64,000 nucleotides of DNA from Nitrospira sp. (GTDB taxonomy: Bacteria > Nitrospirota > Nitrospiria > Nitrospirales > Nitrospiraceae). Made by a program: the position numbers and the translations under genes. Shown here in pieces: positions 52,303 to 61,336 of this stretch. The stretch spans positions 2,178,721 to 2,242,720 of the forward strand of contig JARFXR010000001.1 of NCBI GenBank assembly GCA_029194535.1, given 5' to 3'. A model generated the notes under the pieces. The model saw nothing but the letters and a program-made list of their open reading frames with translations, was not told where the DNA came from and did not search any database. The first letter of the stretch is position 1, and each line of letters starts with the position of its first letter.

Positions 52303-53328
52303 ATGAGACAGGTTTGGAGTTGGGGTGTGGCGCTGTGCCTTCTGTTGACCTCTTCCTGCGGCAGTCAACTGCCGATCGATGAAGGAGAGGCCTGCGTAGA
52401 ATCGGCAGCCTTACCTCAAAAGGCTCATTTCACAGACACGAAACACCAATATCTCTTCAAGGGCGAATGTCACGTGGCCAGATTGCGGGTTGACAGCCCA
52501 GGAGGAAACCCCTACTTCATCCCGATCGACGCCCCCTTTACTGCGGAGGGCTATTACGAGCCGCAGTCGCAGGTTGCGACGGAAATTTTCCGGGTGCCGG
52601 AACCGAAAATCAGCGAACCCTCCCGTCCTTGGGGAACGTTTCAATCTTCGTTCCGGTGCGAACAGGATCCCTGGTTGAACGACGTCAAATGTGAGCCGAT
52701 CACCGCCTCAGTCAATCCGCCGTCGAGCGCCTATCCGGGGCCGAGATACGAAGCGTCCCGGCTCTTGCTGAACGAGATTTTGAGCAAAATCGGGCACTTC
52801 AAAAAGCCGTACAGCGCGGCCGCCGTCCGTTACGCCAGCGGAAGCAACAAGGCCATCGCGAGCGCTTGGGCTGCATATCGCAAGCAAGAGCAACTCGCCC
52901 AAGGAGCCCGCCAATCGCCGGGTTTGTCGCACAGCGCCGGAGTGGCTCCGTCAATCCTCAGACCGGCGGCAGGGCAAGTGTTTCTGAGGGGTAATCCCAT
53001 TCCCATCAAGTTGGGTCCGCCTGTGGGATGGACCGTCACGACCTACATGGTCAAGCTCCAAGTGAAGGACGCTCGGGGCATCTGGGTCGAGAGTAGGACG
53101 ATCCCGGTCGGAGCCCTTCAAGCCCACTCTCCGGGAGGCTACACCGGATTCGGCATCGGCGGGTTTCCCACTTACCCCGGTACCTGGAGAGTCAGCGCGC
53201 AGGTGTCGGCCCCCAATCAGTCCGGCTGGAGCAACGCGGTCGAATTCAAGGTGGCCACGCCGCCTCCGACCGGCTCGCAATCAGGAAAGGCCGCAATAGG
53301 CAAGGGTTCCCTCATGAGGCCACAGTAA
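52303..53328 (+). CDS. Lipoprotein with B-type (DPWL) and Fn3-like modules
   Basis: 341 residues. The lipobox is LLTSSC. An N-terminal module carries FRCEQDPWLNDVKC, the C-x3-DPWL-x-C hallmark shared with the genes at 56833, 60085 and 62691. The C-terminal module (about 215-325) ends GTWRVSAQVSAPNQSGWSNA and resembles the beta-sandwich modules of the neighbours. Function unknown. First of six related proteins in the region. Confidence 0.75.
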   Translation: MRQVWSWGVALCLLLTSSCGSQLPIDEGEACVESAALPQKAHFTDTKHQYLFKGECHVARLRVDSPGGNPYFIPIDAPFTAEGYYEPQSQVATEIFRVPEPKISEPSRPWGTFQSSFRCEQDPWLNDVKCEPITASVNPPSSAYPGPRYEASRLLLNEILSKIGHFKKPYSAAAVRYASGSNKAIASAWAAYRKQEQLAQGARQSPGLSHSAGVAPSILRPAAGQVFLRGNPIPIKLGPPVGWTVTTYMVKLQVKDARGIWVESRTIPVGALQAHSPGGYTGFGIGGFPTYPGTWRVSAQVSAPNQSGWSNAVEFKVATPPPTGSQSGKAAIGKGSLMRPQ

Positions 53329-53536
53329 TGAACTGCGCACTCATGATGCTTCCACACCTGCTCTTATAAAGGACGAGTATCCGTATCAATGTCCGCCGAA
53401 GAAGTAGCCAGTGCAAAGTGCCGGCGTCGAGGACCACGGACACCTTCTGAGAGAGTTCCTGGTATTCACGACGGGAGACTCAACCATCCCACAGCCCAAG
53501 CGATGGAATGAGGTGAACGACGAAGGGAGATGAACG

Positions 53537-54976
53537 ATGCTGCCTCGTATGACGAAAGTTCAACGAGCGATCTGTGTTTGTTGTGTTGTGTCATTCAATT
53601 GCGTGTTCATCCTTCTCGTGTCGTCGGCTTGGGCCCTCGTGACCGAATTCGGCTCGGTCCAAATCTTTGTCACCGATCAGAACGACGTGCCGATTCCCAA
53701 CGTCAATCTCTGCCTCAACATGCCGGGGCAGAGTGCTCAGAAAACGACGGATCAAAACGGCCGTTTTTCCGCTTCTTTACCGGTGGGTTCGACCACTGTC
53801 CGTACGTCCCGTAACGGATACGCCAACACACAAACGACGATTACCATGACCAACGGCGCGAGCCTGGTGCATCAGATCGTTGTACAGCCGGGGCAAGCCA
53901 CACCGCTGCCAAGTTTTTGCGGAGGGATCGCAGGGACGGCAACGGGCGAAGATAACGCCTGTGAGAGGATTACCAGCCTTGAAGTGTCGGGTGGGTCGAA
54001 GACGACCAGCCGTACGGTCCATATTGTTGCCGTCTTCTCCGAAAAGCCGGCATTCTATCGCCTGGCCGAATTTTCCGCCGCGGAGCGCTATCCCGAATCA
54101 CAGTTCAACCCCGATGCGGCGTTTACCAAGAAGAATGTCGCGTGGGTGCCGGTGACGGCGCAGTTGACGAAGCCGGTCTTAGCGACGAGTGTTGCGCTGA
54201 CTGAACCGCACTACGGCACCCACCATCTCTACATGCAGACGAGCCTTGCATTGAACGGATGTGTGTCGCGCAGCCGCCCGATCAGCGTGGTCTTGGAGCC
54301 CGCTCGACTCGTCAACTATGAATTAACGGGACAGGCCTTGGAACGGTTCGTTGCAGCCGCGAAAAGCCGGCGCTACCAATTCAAAAGCGGGTTCAAATTC
54401 AACAAGAAGGACACGACCTATTGCTTGAACAACGCCATGGTGTTGCCTTCGGATCCCGCTCAGGATGCGCGTGTGAGTAACATAATGCTCGAAGATGTGT
54501 CCGGAAGCTTTGACGTGTTCGATGGCCCCGATCTCATGCTCTACTGGCAACTGATCGACATCGAGGGATCGTTTCCCGGTCTGGGGCCGTTGGCCCAGGG
54601 CCGTGTTCGCGCCTTCGCCAGCGGGACAGCGCCGGCAGTCGTGTACGACAAGTATTCGGAGCCGAGTTGTCCCTATTGCGGCCCGCGCGCGTTGAAGCGA
54701 ACCCTCTCCTGGCGGCGAATACTGTACGAATTCAGGCCGCCGCCTCCATCGCCCCCGCATTCTCCGATTCCGTTACCGGTCTTACCGGGCACCTACAATG
54801 CAGTACGTTGCATCGCTGTTCCCGACCTGACCCGTTCGGACCAGCAGCCATCTCTTGTCAAGCTCACGCTGAGAGGACCGGCGGGTGACGATCCCATCAA
54901 TGCGCTGCCTCCGCTTCAACCTCCTACCCTGGAGCGAATATCTCCCCTTCGCAACTCGGCGTTGGGTGGCCAATGA
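53537..54976 (+). CDS. Secreted protein with carboxypeptidase-regulatory-like domain
   Basis: 479 residues. Signal peptide, then a CarboxypepD_reg/Cna-B-type beta-sandwich (VQIFVTDQNDVPIPNVNLCL, QKTTDQNGRFSASLPVGS). The rest is unrecognised, with eight or more cysteines (CGGIAG, NACERI, CPYCG) and a Pro-rich stretch (RPPPPSPPHSPIPLP). Its last codons are partly duplicated, in degraded form, between 55020 and 55140. Function unknown; probably a surface or periplasmic protein. Confidence 0.75.
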   Translation: MLPRMTKVQRAICVCCVVSFNCVFILLVSSAWALVTEFGSVQIFVTDQNDVPIPNVNLCLNMPGQSAQKTTDQNGRFSASLPVGSTTVRTSRNGYANTQTTITMTNGASLVHQIVVQPGQATPLPSFCGGIAGTATGEDNACERITSLEVSGGSKTTSRTVHIVAVFSEKPAFYRLAEFSAAERYPESQFNPDAAFTKKNVAWVPVTAQLTKPVLATSVALTEPHYGTHHLYMQTSLALNGCVSRSRPISVVLEPARLVNYELTGQALERFVAAAKSRRYQFKSGFKFNKKDTTYCLNNAMVLPSDPAQDARVSNIMLEDVSGSFDVFDGPDLMLYWQLIDIEGSFPGLGPLAQGRVRAFASGTAPAVVYDKYSEPSCPYCGPRALKRTLSWRRILYEFRPPPPSPPHSPIPLPVLPGTYNAVRCIAVPDLTRSDQQPSLVKLTLRGPAGDDPINALPPLQPPTLERISPLRNSALGGQ

Positions 54977-55019
54977 CCTCAAGAGCAAGAAGCGCAAGGT
55001 GTCTGTGTCCTGAAAGCAA

Positions 55020-55140
55020 TTCGTTCGGCACATCGGCCTCACGTGAAGGTGACGCTCCCCCATTCTGGTTCGACCGACGCGTAGATGGCCGGCAGGCGAG
55101 GATCCCGTCGATGCGCTGCCTCCGTTTCTCGAGACAAAGG
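55020..55140 (+). pseudogene. Degraded copy of the 3' end of the preceding gene
   Basis: gtgaaggtgacgctc and then gatcccgtcgatgcgctgc repeat gtcaagctcacgctg and gatcccatcaatgcgctgc of 54856-54912, with small insertions that break the frame. It looks like the remnant of a tandem duplicate and lies over the region where the next gene's frame begins. Confidence 0.55.
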
Positions 55141-55177
55141 AAACATTCTATGGGGCGCGCTCAATCTGGCTAACCGA

Positions 55178-56806
55178 ATGTTCAAGACCGCCACAAGCAC
55201 GATGCTCCCCCTTTTGTCCCCGCGTGGTTCTGCGGTTGGCTCGGGACTGATCCGCTACCAACACCTCTTCGAGCACCGATTCACGAGGGTTGCGCTCTCA
55301 TTGCTGTCCGCGGCTCTCTTGATCTGCTCGCTGCCTGACCCCGACATCGGATGGTGTGGCTGGGTGGCACTGGTCCCGCTGATCATCGCAATCCAAGGAT
55401 TAGGCCCGCGGCGGGCCGCCGGTCTCGGCCTCTTGTTCGGAATTGCTTCAAGCTTCGGCATCTACGGCTGGCTCTTTGAAGTGCCGAGTTTCGACATGCG
55501 CCATGCCGTTGTGCTGGCCGTCTATGTCGGCGCCTACCCTGCGGCATGGTGCGCAGCCATGGCCTGGACGGCTCGCCTCGGCGTACCACTGCTTTTGGCA
55601 GGTCCCCTTCTCTGGGTGCTCAGTGACACGCTACGCGCCCATGCCGGATTTCTCGCGCTTCCCTGGGGCACCCTCGCGCAATCTCAGCATCACAACCTCG
55701 CCATCCTGCAGATCGCCAGTCTTGGCGGAGAACAAGCGGTCACCCTCCTCGTGGCCGCGGGAAATGTAGGGCTCGCCTGCCTCATCCTGCGTCGTGAACG
55801 GCAGGCCGTGCTGATGACCGGAATGCTGTTGGCAGTCGCGCATCTATGGGGCGCGGCACTCCTCTATAGCGCACCGGTAGGCCGGAGTATCGCGGTGACC
55901 GCAATCCAGCCGGATATTCGCGTGGCGGAGCGAACGACTGAGGAGGGGCGCCGTACCTCGTTGGAACGATTGGAACGGCTCACGCGTTCGGCGGCCCAAG
56001 CGCAGCCCCTGTTGATCGTTTGGCCGGAAAGCGCCGTCCCCGGCGATCTGCAGTCTGATTCAGGACTCGTCGCACGATTGGAACGCCTGACCACTGAGAT
56101 CGGCATTCCATTGATTGTCGGTGCGGCGCAGGTCGAAAAATTCGCGAAGAGCGAACCGGAGCTGACGATCGGTCGCCGAATCTTCAATACCGCATATTTG
56201 ATCGAGCCAGGCGAACCGCTCGGACGGCCCTATCGGAAACGGATCCTCGTTCCGTTTGCGGAATATCGTCCCCTTGCCGACATCATCCCCTGGCCCGAAT
56301 GGCTGGCTCCGCGCGTGCCGGAGATGACAGCGGGAGATGGCGGACAACTGCTTCGCATAGGCGAGCAGCTCTCGGTCGGCCCACTTATCTGTTGGGAAAA
56401 TCTGTTCACTGCTCTTGCCCGTGACTCGGTCCGCAACGGCGCGCAGATGCTCGTCCAGCTCACCAACGACGTGTGGTTCGGACGGAGCGCGGCTCCACGC
56501 CAGCACAACCTCATGTCCGTCATCCGGGCGGTGGAACATCGCGTGCCGATCGTGATTGCGTCGAACACGGGGCCCTCGCAAATCATCGACGCCTACGGAC
56601 GGATCGTCGGCCCCGAGTCTGAGCTCTTCATCGAAGACACGGTAACCGGCGCCATCCGCATCGGCAACGCCGGTACCTGGTATACCGAAATCGGCGATTC
56701 CTGGATGTATGGGGTCTTCCTTCTCGCGGCGGCAGGTCTGAGGCGAAGCGTTGAACCGCTGAAGCGATGCGCCGACGAACGGATTGTCAAACCAACGGCT
56801 GGGTAA
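55178..56806 (+). CDS. lnt: Apolipoprotein N-acyltransferase
   Basis: 542 residues: about eight transmembrane helices and a nitrilase domain. The catalytic triad is visible: Glu in LLIVWPESAVPG, Lys in YRKRILVPFAEYRP, and Cys in VGPLICWENLF. It adds the third acyl chain to outer-membrane lipoproteins. The start is uncertain because upstream codons of the open frame come from the degraded duplicate; 55178 or 55202 are likely. The location within a run of secreted-protein genes is unusual; lnt is normally next to corC or ybeX. Confidence 0.93.
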   Translation: MFKTATSTMLPLLSPRGSAVGSGLIRYQHLFEHRFTRVALSLLSAALLICSLPDPDIGWCGWVALVPLIIAIQGLGPRRAAGLGLLFGIASSFGIYGWLFEVPSFDMRHAVVLAVYVGAYPAAWCAAMAWTARLGVPLLLAGPLLWVLSDTLRAHAGFLALPWGTLAQSQHHNLAILQIASLGGEQAVTLLVAAGNVGLACLILRRERQAVLMTGMLLAVAHLWGAALLYSAPVGRSIAVTAIQPDIRVAERTTEEGRRTSLERLERLTRSAAQAQPLLIVWPESAVPGDLQSDSGLVARLERLTTEIGIPLIVGAAQVEKFAKSEPELTIGRRIFNTAYLIEPGEPLGRPYRKRILVPFAEYRPLADIIPWPEWLAPRVPEMTAGDGGQLLRIGEQLSVGPLICWENLFTALARDSVRNGAQMLVQLTNDVWFGRSAAPRQHNLMSVIRAVEHRVPIVIASNTGPSQIIDAYGRIVGPESELFIEDTVTGAIRIGNAGTWYTEIGDSWMYGVFLLAAAGLRRSVEPLKRCADERIVKPTAG

Positions 56807-56832
56807 AGCGCCCGCAACTCTTGGAGGAGACC

Positions 56833-58314
56833 ATGGAACAGACCCGATTTGCTGCAGAATGGGTGAATCGAGCAAGGCAGCAGATTGAGCCACGATGGGT
56901 TGCCTGGTTGATCGGCATCGTTCTCCTGCTCGGCATCCCTGCTGGGCCTGCGTCAGTTCAAGCCATGGGAGACTTACTGTTCTGTAGGAATGGCTGTCGC
57001 ACCGATACGGTCAGTCTCTCCTGCCCCGGAGCCGTGATGAAGAAAGCTGCGACATTCGCCTCGAACCCTCCCGGCTTTGCCTCCTACCCCTTTGAAGAAA
57101 AATGCCCTGTCATACTGAGAACAGGGCAGTACCACAACGGCGTCATCCATCTCTCCTTCGAAGGGAGATGGAACCCTTCAGAGACTCGTCAAGACCGCCC
57201 GAACGCAGTGGAGACGCTGTTCATTGAAAACTACGAGCAATTTTTCCCGAACCGGCAAATGAAAGGGTCAGGAGAGAGAAGAATCTTCGTGTTTTGGACG
57301 GCCCGTTGCACCGCAGATCCGTGGCTCAAAGGCGGCACCTGCCGACGCCTTGGCGAATACGTCCCGGACGACGTGCGGGAAGCCTTCCCTTCTGAGATCG
57401 ATGATAAACCGTTCCCCCTGACAAAGGACTCCCTATCGCCAACGCTGAAGCAGCAACTCATCAAACAATATCAGGAGGCAAACCAGCAGGGATCCGCCCG
57501 GATGAGCAACCAGCAGCGTATCCGAAGCATGATGACTCAGCCGCAACAGGCTCCGATCGTCAAGCAATCCCCGTCGACGCAAGCCATGGTGGTCCAGCCG
57601 CAACAGTCCCCGGTCATCACGCCATCTCAGGCTGCGCAGGCCCAGGCTGCTCAAGGCATGGAGGCTGAACCGCAAGCGGCCTTTCCAACGCTTGGCGCAT
57701 CGATGGGTGCACAGGCACGATCAGGACTTTTCGCGCGAGGCGTAGAGGAAAAGGAAGGCCAGACTTCCGGGAAGGAAGGGAAGGACCCGCCGGCAGAGGG
57801 CGTTGAAAGTACTGACCCGGGTGTCATTGAGGAAGGAACGCCTGAGGTCGCCGAACCGGTTGCGCTCACGCTCGAACAGCCGTTTCACGCCACGGATGCG
57901 AAGGGAGAGGCTGTGGAGTTCAAAGCCGGCGCCTATGAAATCGGAACCATCCTGGATCTCCAGCTCGGAGTCGCACAAGAAGGCCGGCGGACCGTGCTCT
58001 TGAATGCGAATCGGGATACCCACCAGATTCCGATCTCCCGCACGATTGCAGTCGTCATCCCGGGTCCATTGGACGATCTCCACCTGCTCTTTCTGACGGC
58101 GGATGGGAGGCGATTTGAGACGATCGGCTTTCCGTCCGGAGTGAGACCGCGCAGCATGAACACGATACCTGCAATCCCCGACAAAACCATTGAAGCGGCA
58201 GTTCTTGCGGCGTCAGTCGGTGCGAGAACCGTGTCATCTCCACCCTGTCGGCCCAATCCCAGCGACATTGGACCGCGGTGGGTGCCGGTGCCCTGCACCC
58301 TCACCTCACCGTAG
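56833..58314 (+). CDS. Secreted modular protein, B-type (B module, tail, C module)
   Basis: 493 residues. The ATG at 56833 has a strong ggaggag. After a signal peptide comes a B module (about 60-220): FEGRWNPSETRQDRPNAVET, FWTARCTADPWLKGGTC and EYVPDDVREAFPSE. A Gln-rich linker follows (QPQQAPIVKQSPSTQAMVVQ), then an FARGVEEKEG tail motif and a C module ending CRPNPSDIGPRW. The B and C modules recur in the gene at 62691. Domain functions unknown; I could not place them in a named family. Confidence 0.8.
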   Translation: MEQTRFAAEWVNRARQQIEPRWVAWLIGIVLLLGIPAGPASVQAMGDLLFCRNGCRTDTVSLSCPGAVMKKAATFASNPPGFASYPFEEKCPVILRTGQYHNGVIHLSFEGRWNPSETRQDRPNAVETLFIENYEQFFPNRQMKGSGERRIFVFWTARCTADPWLKGGTCRRLGEYVPDDVREAFPSEIDDKPFPLTKDSLSPTLKQQLIKQYQEANQQGSARMSNQQRIRSMMTQPQQAPIVKQSPSTQAMVVQPQQSPVITPSQAAQAQAAQGMEAEPQAAFPTLGASMGAQARSGLFARGVEEKEGQTSGKEGKDPPAEGVESTDPGVIEEGTPEVAEPVALTLEQPFHATDAKGEAVEFKAGAYEIGTILDLQLGVAQEGRRTVLLNANRDTHQIPISRTIAVVIPGPLDDLHLLFLTADGRRFETIGFPSGVRPRSMNTIPAIPDKTIEAAVLAASVGARTVSSPPCRPNPSDIGPRWVPVPCTLTSP

Positions 58315-58341
58315 AAGTAGGTGATGCCGTTTGCCAATGAT

Positions 58342-58425
58342 TTATTCTACTTCCCTCCGCTCAAGCAGCATGGTGGCAAGGGCCAGGACGACGAGGGAGA
58401 CCAGCATCACAGCGATGATCCACAT
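58342..58425 (-). CDS. Small single-helix membrane peptide (27 residues)
   Basis: From the ATG at 58425, preceded by aaggag at 8-nt spacing: MWIIAVMLVSLVVLALATML followed by LERREVE. One helix with a charged end, the usual shape of small bacterial membrane peptides. It is antisense to the surrounding operon. Comparative data would be needed to prove it. Confidence 0.4.
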   Translation of the reverse strand: MWIIAVMLVSLVVLALATMLLERREVE

Positions 58426-58603
58426 GGCGGCTTCTCCTTCTGAGCGACGTTGAACCGTTTTCTTATCCGGTGTGTCGAGCGCAGGGGGCCGGAGGTTCAC
58501 CTTGACGAGGCGAATCCGTCTGTTGGCGGATTTGAACCCAGTTACGTCGAATGACGACTCACGAGAAGCGAGGAGCGATCCTACGTGAACAGGAGGTGCA
58601 CTC

Positions 58604-59806
58604 ATGACGGGACATCGTCAACCATTGTTGAAACCTCCTTATGGCTGCTTGCTGTTACTGGTCGGAACGTTGGGCTGGTTCCCGGCCGGAGCTTTCGCAA
58701 CTGATACCAAGACGCAGGGATCTCTAGGAGGCGTCTACTTTAGGGCTGAGTGCCCGATCGGCTCCTTCTTGGTGGGCTTCTCCGGGCGAACGGGCGCCTG
58801 GATCGATCAAATCGCTCCGGTCTGTGAGCCCTTGTCACCGAACAAGCAGACATTCGGTAAATTCACCGTCGGCGCCACAATCGGGACGAGTACCGGAGGG
58901 ACACCGGATCATAGCCGCTGCCCGGCACATACGGTCGTACGTGTGACGAGACATTCAATGACCATCGGTGAGAACGCACAGCTCAAGTTTGTCGAATCGA
59001 TCTCCTACGACTGCTTTACGACCGCGGGCGCGTTCCGCAGCGACGGCCGCCGGATCTTCGGCCATCCCACAGAGCTTCCCGTAATCGACACGACGTCGAA
59101 GCCGCTCGATACCTTGACACAATGTCCTCAGGGCGAATTCGCCCGAGGCTTCCATGGCAGGGCCGGCCAGTTTCTCAATGCGCTCGGTCTGATCTGTGGC
59201 CCTCTTGTGCCTCGCAAATCCGGCACGGCAGTACCGTCTGACGCTCCACACACGACCGCCGCATTTCCGACCGCTCCCACGATCAACCTACCTCAAGGCT
59301 TCTTGGTCAAAGGCAAGGGCGTTTTTCAGATCACCCCCTCGAAGTATCTCACCGGGACGCAGGCCCAGATTCAATTGAAGTGGCTGAACCCGCCGGCCCA
59401 TTTCCAAGGCAAGGGCCTCGACTTTTACACCTACGAGGTGCCGATGAGTCTGATCGCCGGTCCGAGCGGCATTGCGGCGCCGGATAGTTATTTAGCTCCA
59501 GGGACATGGGAAATGCGCGTGCGCATCAATCAGCCCAAGGTGGGTGATTGGAGCCAGCCCGTGCGGTTTGAGTACTACCTCCAGAATCCGGCTGTCGCTC
59601 CGAGAGCCGAAACGCCATTGAGTGTGGAAGGGCAAAAGAAACGTTCGACCATGGGCGGCGGGACAAGCGCGTTCCGGCCGCAAACGACACCATCGGCAGG
59701 CCTCGGGAACACCACCGTGATCTTGCCGCGTGGGATAGACGAGAAAGGCGGATCAGAGAGCAACCAGACCGTGGACATGCCGGTCGAAATGGAGAAGCAG
59801 CCATGA
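58604..59806 (+). CDS. Secreted modular protein, J-type (two GRxG modules plus Fn3-like module)
   Basis: 400 residues with a signal peptide. Two copies of a short beta module: YFRAECPIGSFLVGFSGRTG then AWIDQIAPVCEPL (about 45-78), and CPQGEFARGFHGRAGQFLNA then LGLICGPL (about 172-205). The G-R-x-G-x-x-x-D/N-x-I/L pattern is reminiscent of jacalin-like repeats in bacterial surface proteins, but I do not claim sugar binding. A beta-sandwich module follows (GTWEMRVRINQPKVGDWSQP), then the tail ILPRGIDEKGG shared with neighbours. Confidence 0.78.
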   Translation: MTGHRQPLLKPPYGCLLLLVGTLGWFPAGAFATDTKTQGSLGGVYFRAECPIGSFLVGFSGRTGAWIDQIAPVCEPLSPNKQTFGKFTVGATIGTSTGGTPDHSRCPAHTVVRVTRHSMTIGENAQLKFVESISYDCFTTAGAFRSDGRRIFGHPTELPVIDTTSKPLDTLTQCPQGEFARGFHGRAGQFLNALGLICGPLVPRKSGTAVPSDAPHTTAAFPTAPTINLPQGFLVKGKGVFQITPSKYLTGTQAQIQLKWLNPPAHFQGKGLDFYTYEVPMSLIAGPSGIAAPDSYLAPGTWEMRVRINQPKVGDWSQPVRFEYYLQNPAVAPRAETPLSVEGQKKRSTMGGGTSAFRPQTTPSAGLGNTTVILPRGIDEKGGSESNQTVDMPVEMEKQP

Positions 59807-59848
59807 CGGAGGGAAGCTGACCGTTCAATGGAATGGATGAGAAGAGTA

Positions 59849-60003
59849 TAGAACCTATCTCACAATGGGTGTTCCGGTCAGAACTGGTCATGCCCGCGAG
59901 AGCGGGCATCCAGAAAGATCTGAAAATGCTGGATTCCCGCCTGCGCGGGAATGACGACAATAGATCCCCATCCCATCATGAAGGAGTTTTGAGATAGGTT
60001 CTA
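59849..60003. mobile_element. MITE-like element with 17-nt terminal inverted repeats
   Basis: tagaacctatctcacaa (59849-59865) and ttttgagataggttcta (59987-60003) are inverted copies with one mismatch, 155 nt end to end, with no coding capacity. A REP-like pair is nested inside (59889-59957). Flanks show a possible ta target duplication. Confidence 0.55.
59889..59957. repeat. REP-like palindromic pair
   Basis: catgcccgcgagagcgggca then ccag, and about 25 nt later ctggattcccgcctgcgcgg then gaatgac: two inverted hairpins of the same type as at 17655-17744. Confidence 0.6.
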
Positions 60004-60084
60004 GTTCCCGGAACCGGGGTCTTGCCCCGGAAATGATGTCGAGCGGCCTCGCGTTCACCGGCTCACAAGGAAAGGAAGGCAGCC

Positions 60085-61296
60085 ATGCGAAAACCATCAG
60101 TATCCCTTCCAGGAATTGCCGGCGTGGCAGGAGTCGCACTTCTGGTTGTGGTTCTTGCTTCGCCCCCTGCCTCCTACCCCTCAGCGTTCGGAACTACCCC
60201 CGATGAACCAGAACCAACATTGGTTCCCACAACCTGCAGTCCCCCTAGACTCACGGGACAGCCACAGTTTCTCGGCATTCCGAAAGGAACGGCAAAGTAT
60301 CCATTTAGCGGCATCTGTACAAGCCCGGACAGGCCCGGAGCTCAACTAACCTACCGATTGGAAGGATCATGGTCCCCGTCGGAGAAAGATCCGAACAAAC
60401 CCAATGCGTCCGAGGCGATCGAAATAACAGGATTTGAACCGTTCATTCCCATTCGCGAACCCGGTGGCAGCATTTTCATGTACTGGATGGCGCGATGCAA
60501 ACAAGATCCATGGTTGCAGCCAGAAGGGGCGAACTGCCGCATCAGCGGCACGTTTATCCCGGACGACCTGCGTGAAGCCGTTCCAGATTTGCTGTCGCTA
60601 AACTTTCCAAAGACCGAGAATATGATTGCCCCTGCTGATCGGCAACGCCTGTCCTCGCAATATCTACGACTCAATTCCCCCGTCGCGGGGACAAAGCGAA
60701 TCCCTGGGGTAATGGGAAAGACCAAGGACATGTTCACCATCACCAACCCCCGGTGGAATGCTGTCGTGCAGCAGGGCCAGCTCTTCATCAAGGCCGATCT
60801 GCCAGAAATCGGAGCGACTCAGGTGACGCAACTGGAATTGCAGTGGCTGGACGCGCCGCCCGATAAACCCTATCTCAACCCCTTCATTGTGGATACGACA
60901 CAATTGCTTCAAGGCTATCAGGTGGACCCGCGCGTCACCAGAGGACACGAGGGTCGTTGGGAAGTGCGCGCGCGATCCAGTGGCAAAGCGGTGCCGGGAC
61001 CATGGAGCTTCCCGGTGCAGTTTCGACTATTCCTGACGCAGCCGACTCAATCCAAGAGGCAGAGCTCTCCTGTGCAGCAAACTGCTCCGTTGCCCTCCTC
61101 GTCGGTCATGCAACCCTCGGCTGTTCCACAAGCGACTCCCCTGCCTCCTCCTTCAGTCATGCAGGCGCCGGCCCCGAGCAGCGCTCCCACGCAGATGCGG
61201 CGCTCGCCTTTCATGTCGCGGGGGGTGGACAAGAAAGGCGGAACGGAAAGGAATCAGACGGTGGATGCACCGGCTGAGACGGAGAAGAAACCGTGA
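60085..61296 (+). CDS. Secreted modular protein, hybrid (B module plus Fn3-like module)
   Basis: 403 residues with a signal peptide (VALLVVVLASPPASYPSA). The B module (about 60-195) reads LEGSWSPSEKDPNKPNASEA, YWMARCKQDPWLQPEGANC, FIPDDLREAVPD. The beta-sandwich (about 210-310) contains VTQLELQWLDAPPDKPY and GRWEVRARSSGKAVPGPWSF. A Pro/Ser-rich linker and tail (RRSPFMSRGVDKKGG) follow. The linker DNA is almost identical to that in the next gene, which points to recent duplication or gene conversion. Function unknown. Confidence 0.8.
   Translation: MRKPSVSLPGIAGVAGVALLVVVLASPPASYPSAFGTTPDEPEPTLVPTTCSPPRLTGQPQFLGIPKGTAKYPFSGICTSPDRPGAQLTYRLEGSWSPSEKDPNKPNASEAIEITGFEPFIPIREPGGSIFMYWMARCKQDPWLQPEGANCRISGTFIPDDLREAVPDLLSLNFPKTENMIAPADRQRLSSQYLRLNSPVAGTKRIPGVMGKTKDMFTITNPRWNAVVQQGQLFIKADLPEIGATQVTQLELQWLDAPPDKPYLNPFIVDTTQLLQGYQVDPRVTRGHEGRWEVRARSSGKAVPGPWSFPVQFRLFLTQPTQSKRQSSPVQQTAPLPSSSVMQPSAVPQATPLPPPSVMQAPAPSSAPTQMRRSPFMSRGVDKKGGTERNQTVDAPAETEKKP
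61087..61170 (+). repeat. 84-nt near-identical repeat, copy 1
   Basis: Matches 62405-62488 at 83 of 84 positions by direct reading; the block about 20 nt further on (61190-61229 with 62511-62550) is also nearly identical. It lies within the linker of the hybrid protein. Confidence 0.85.
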
Positions 61297-61336
61297 CGGG
61301 TCACTGCCGACTGTATCCATACGGCAGGAGGTGAGG

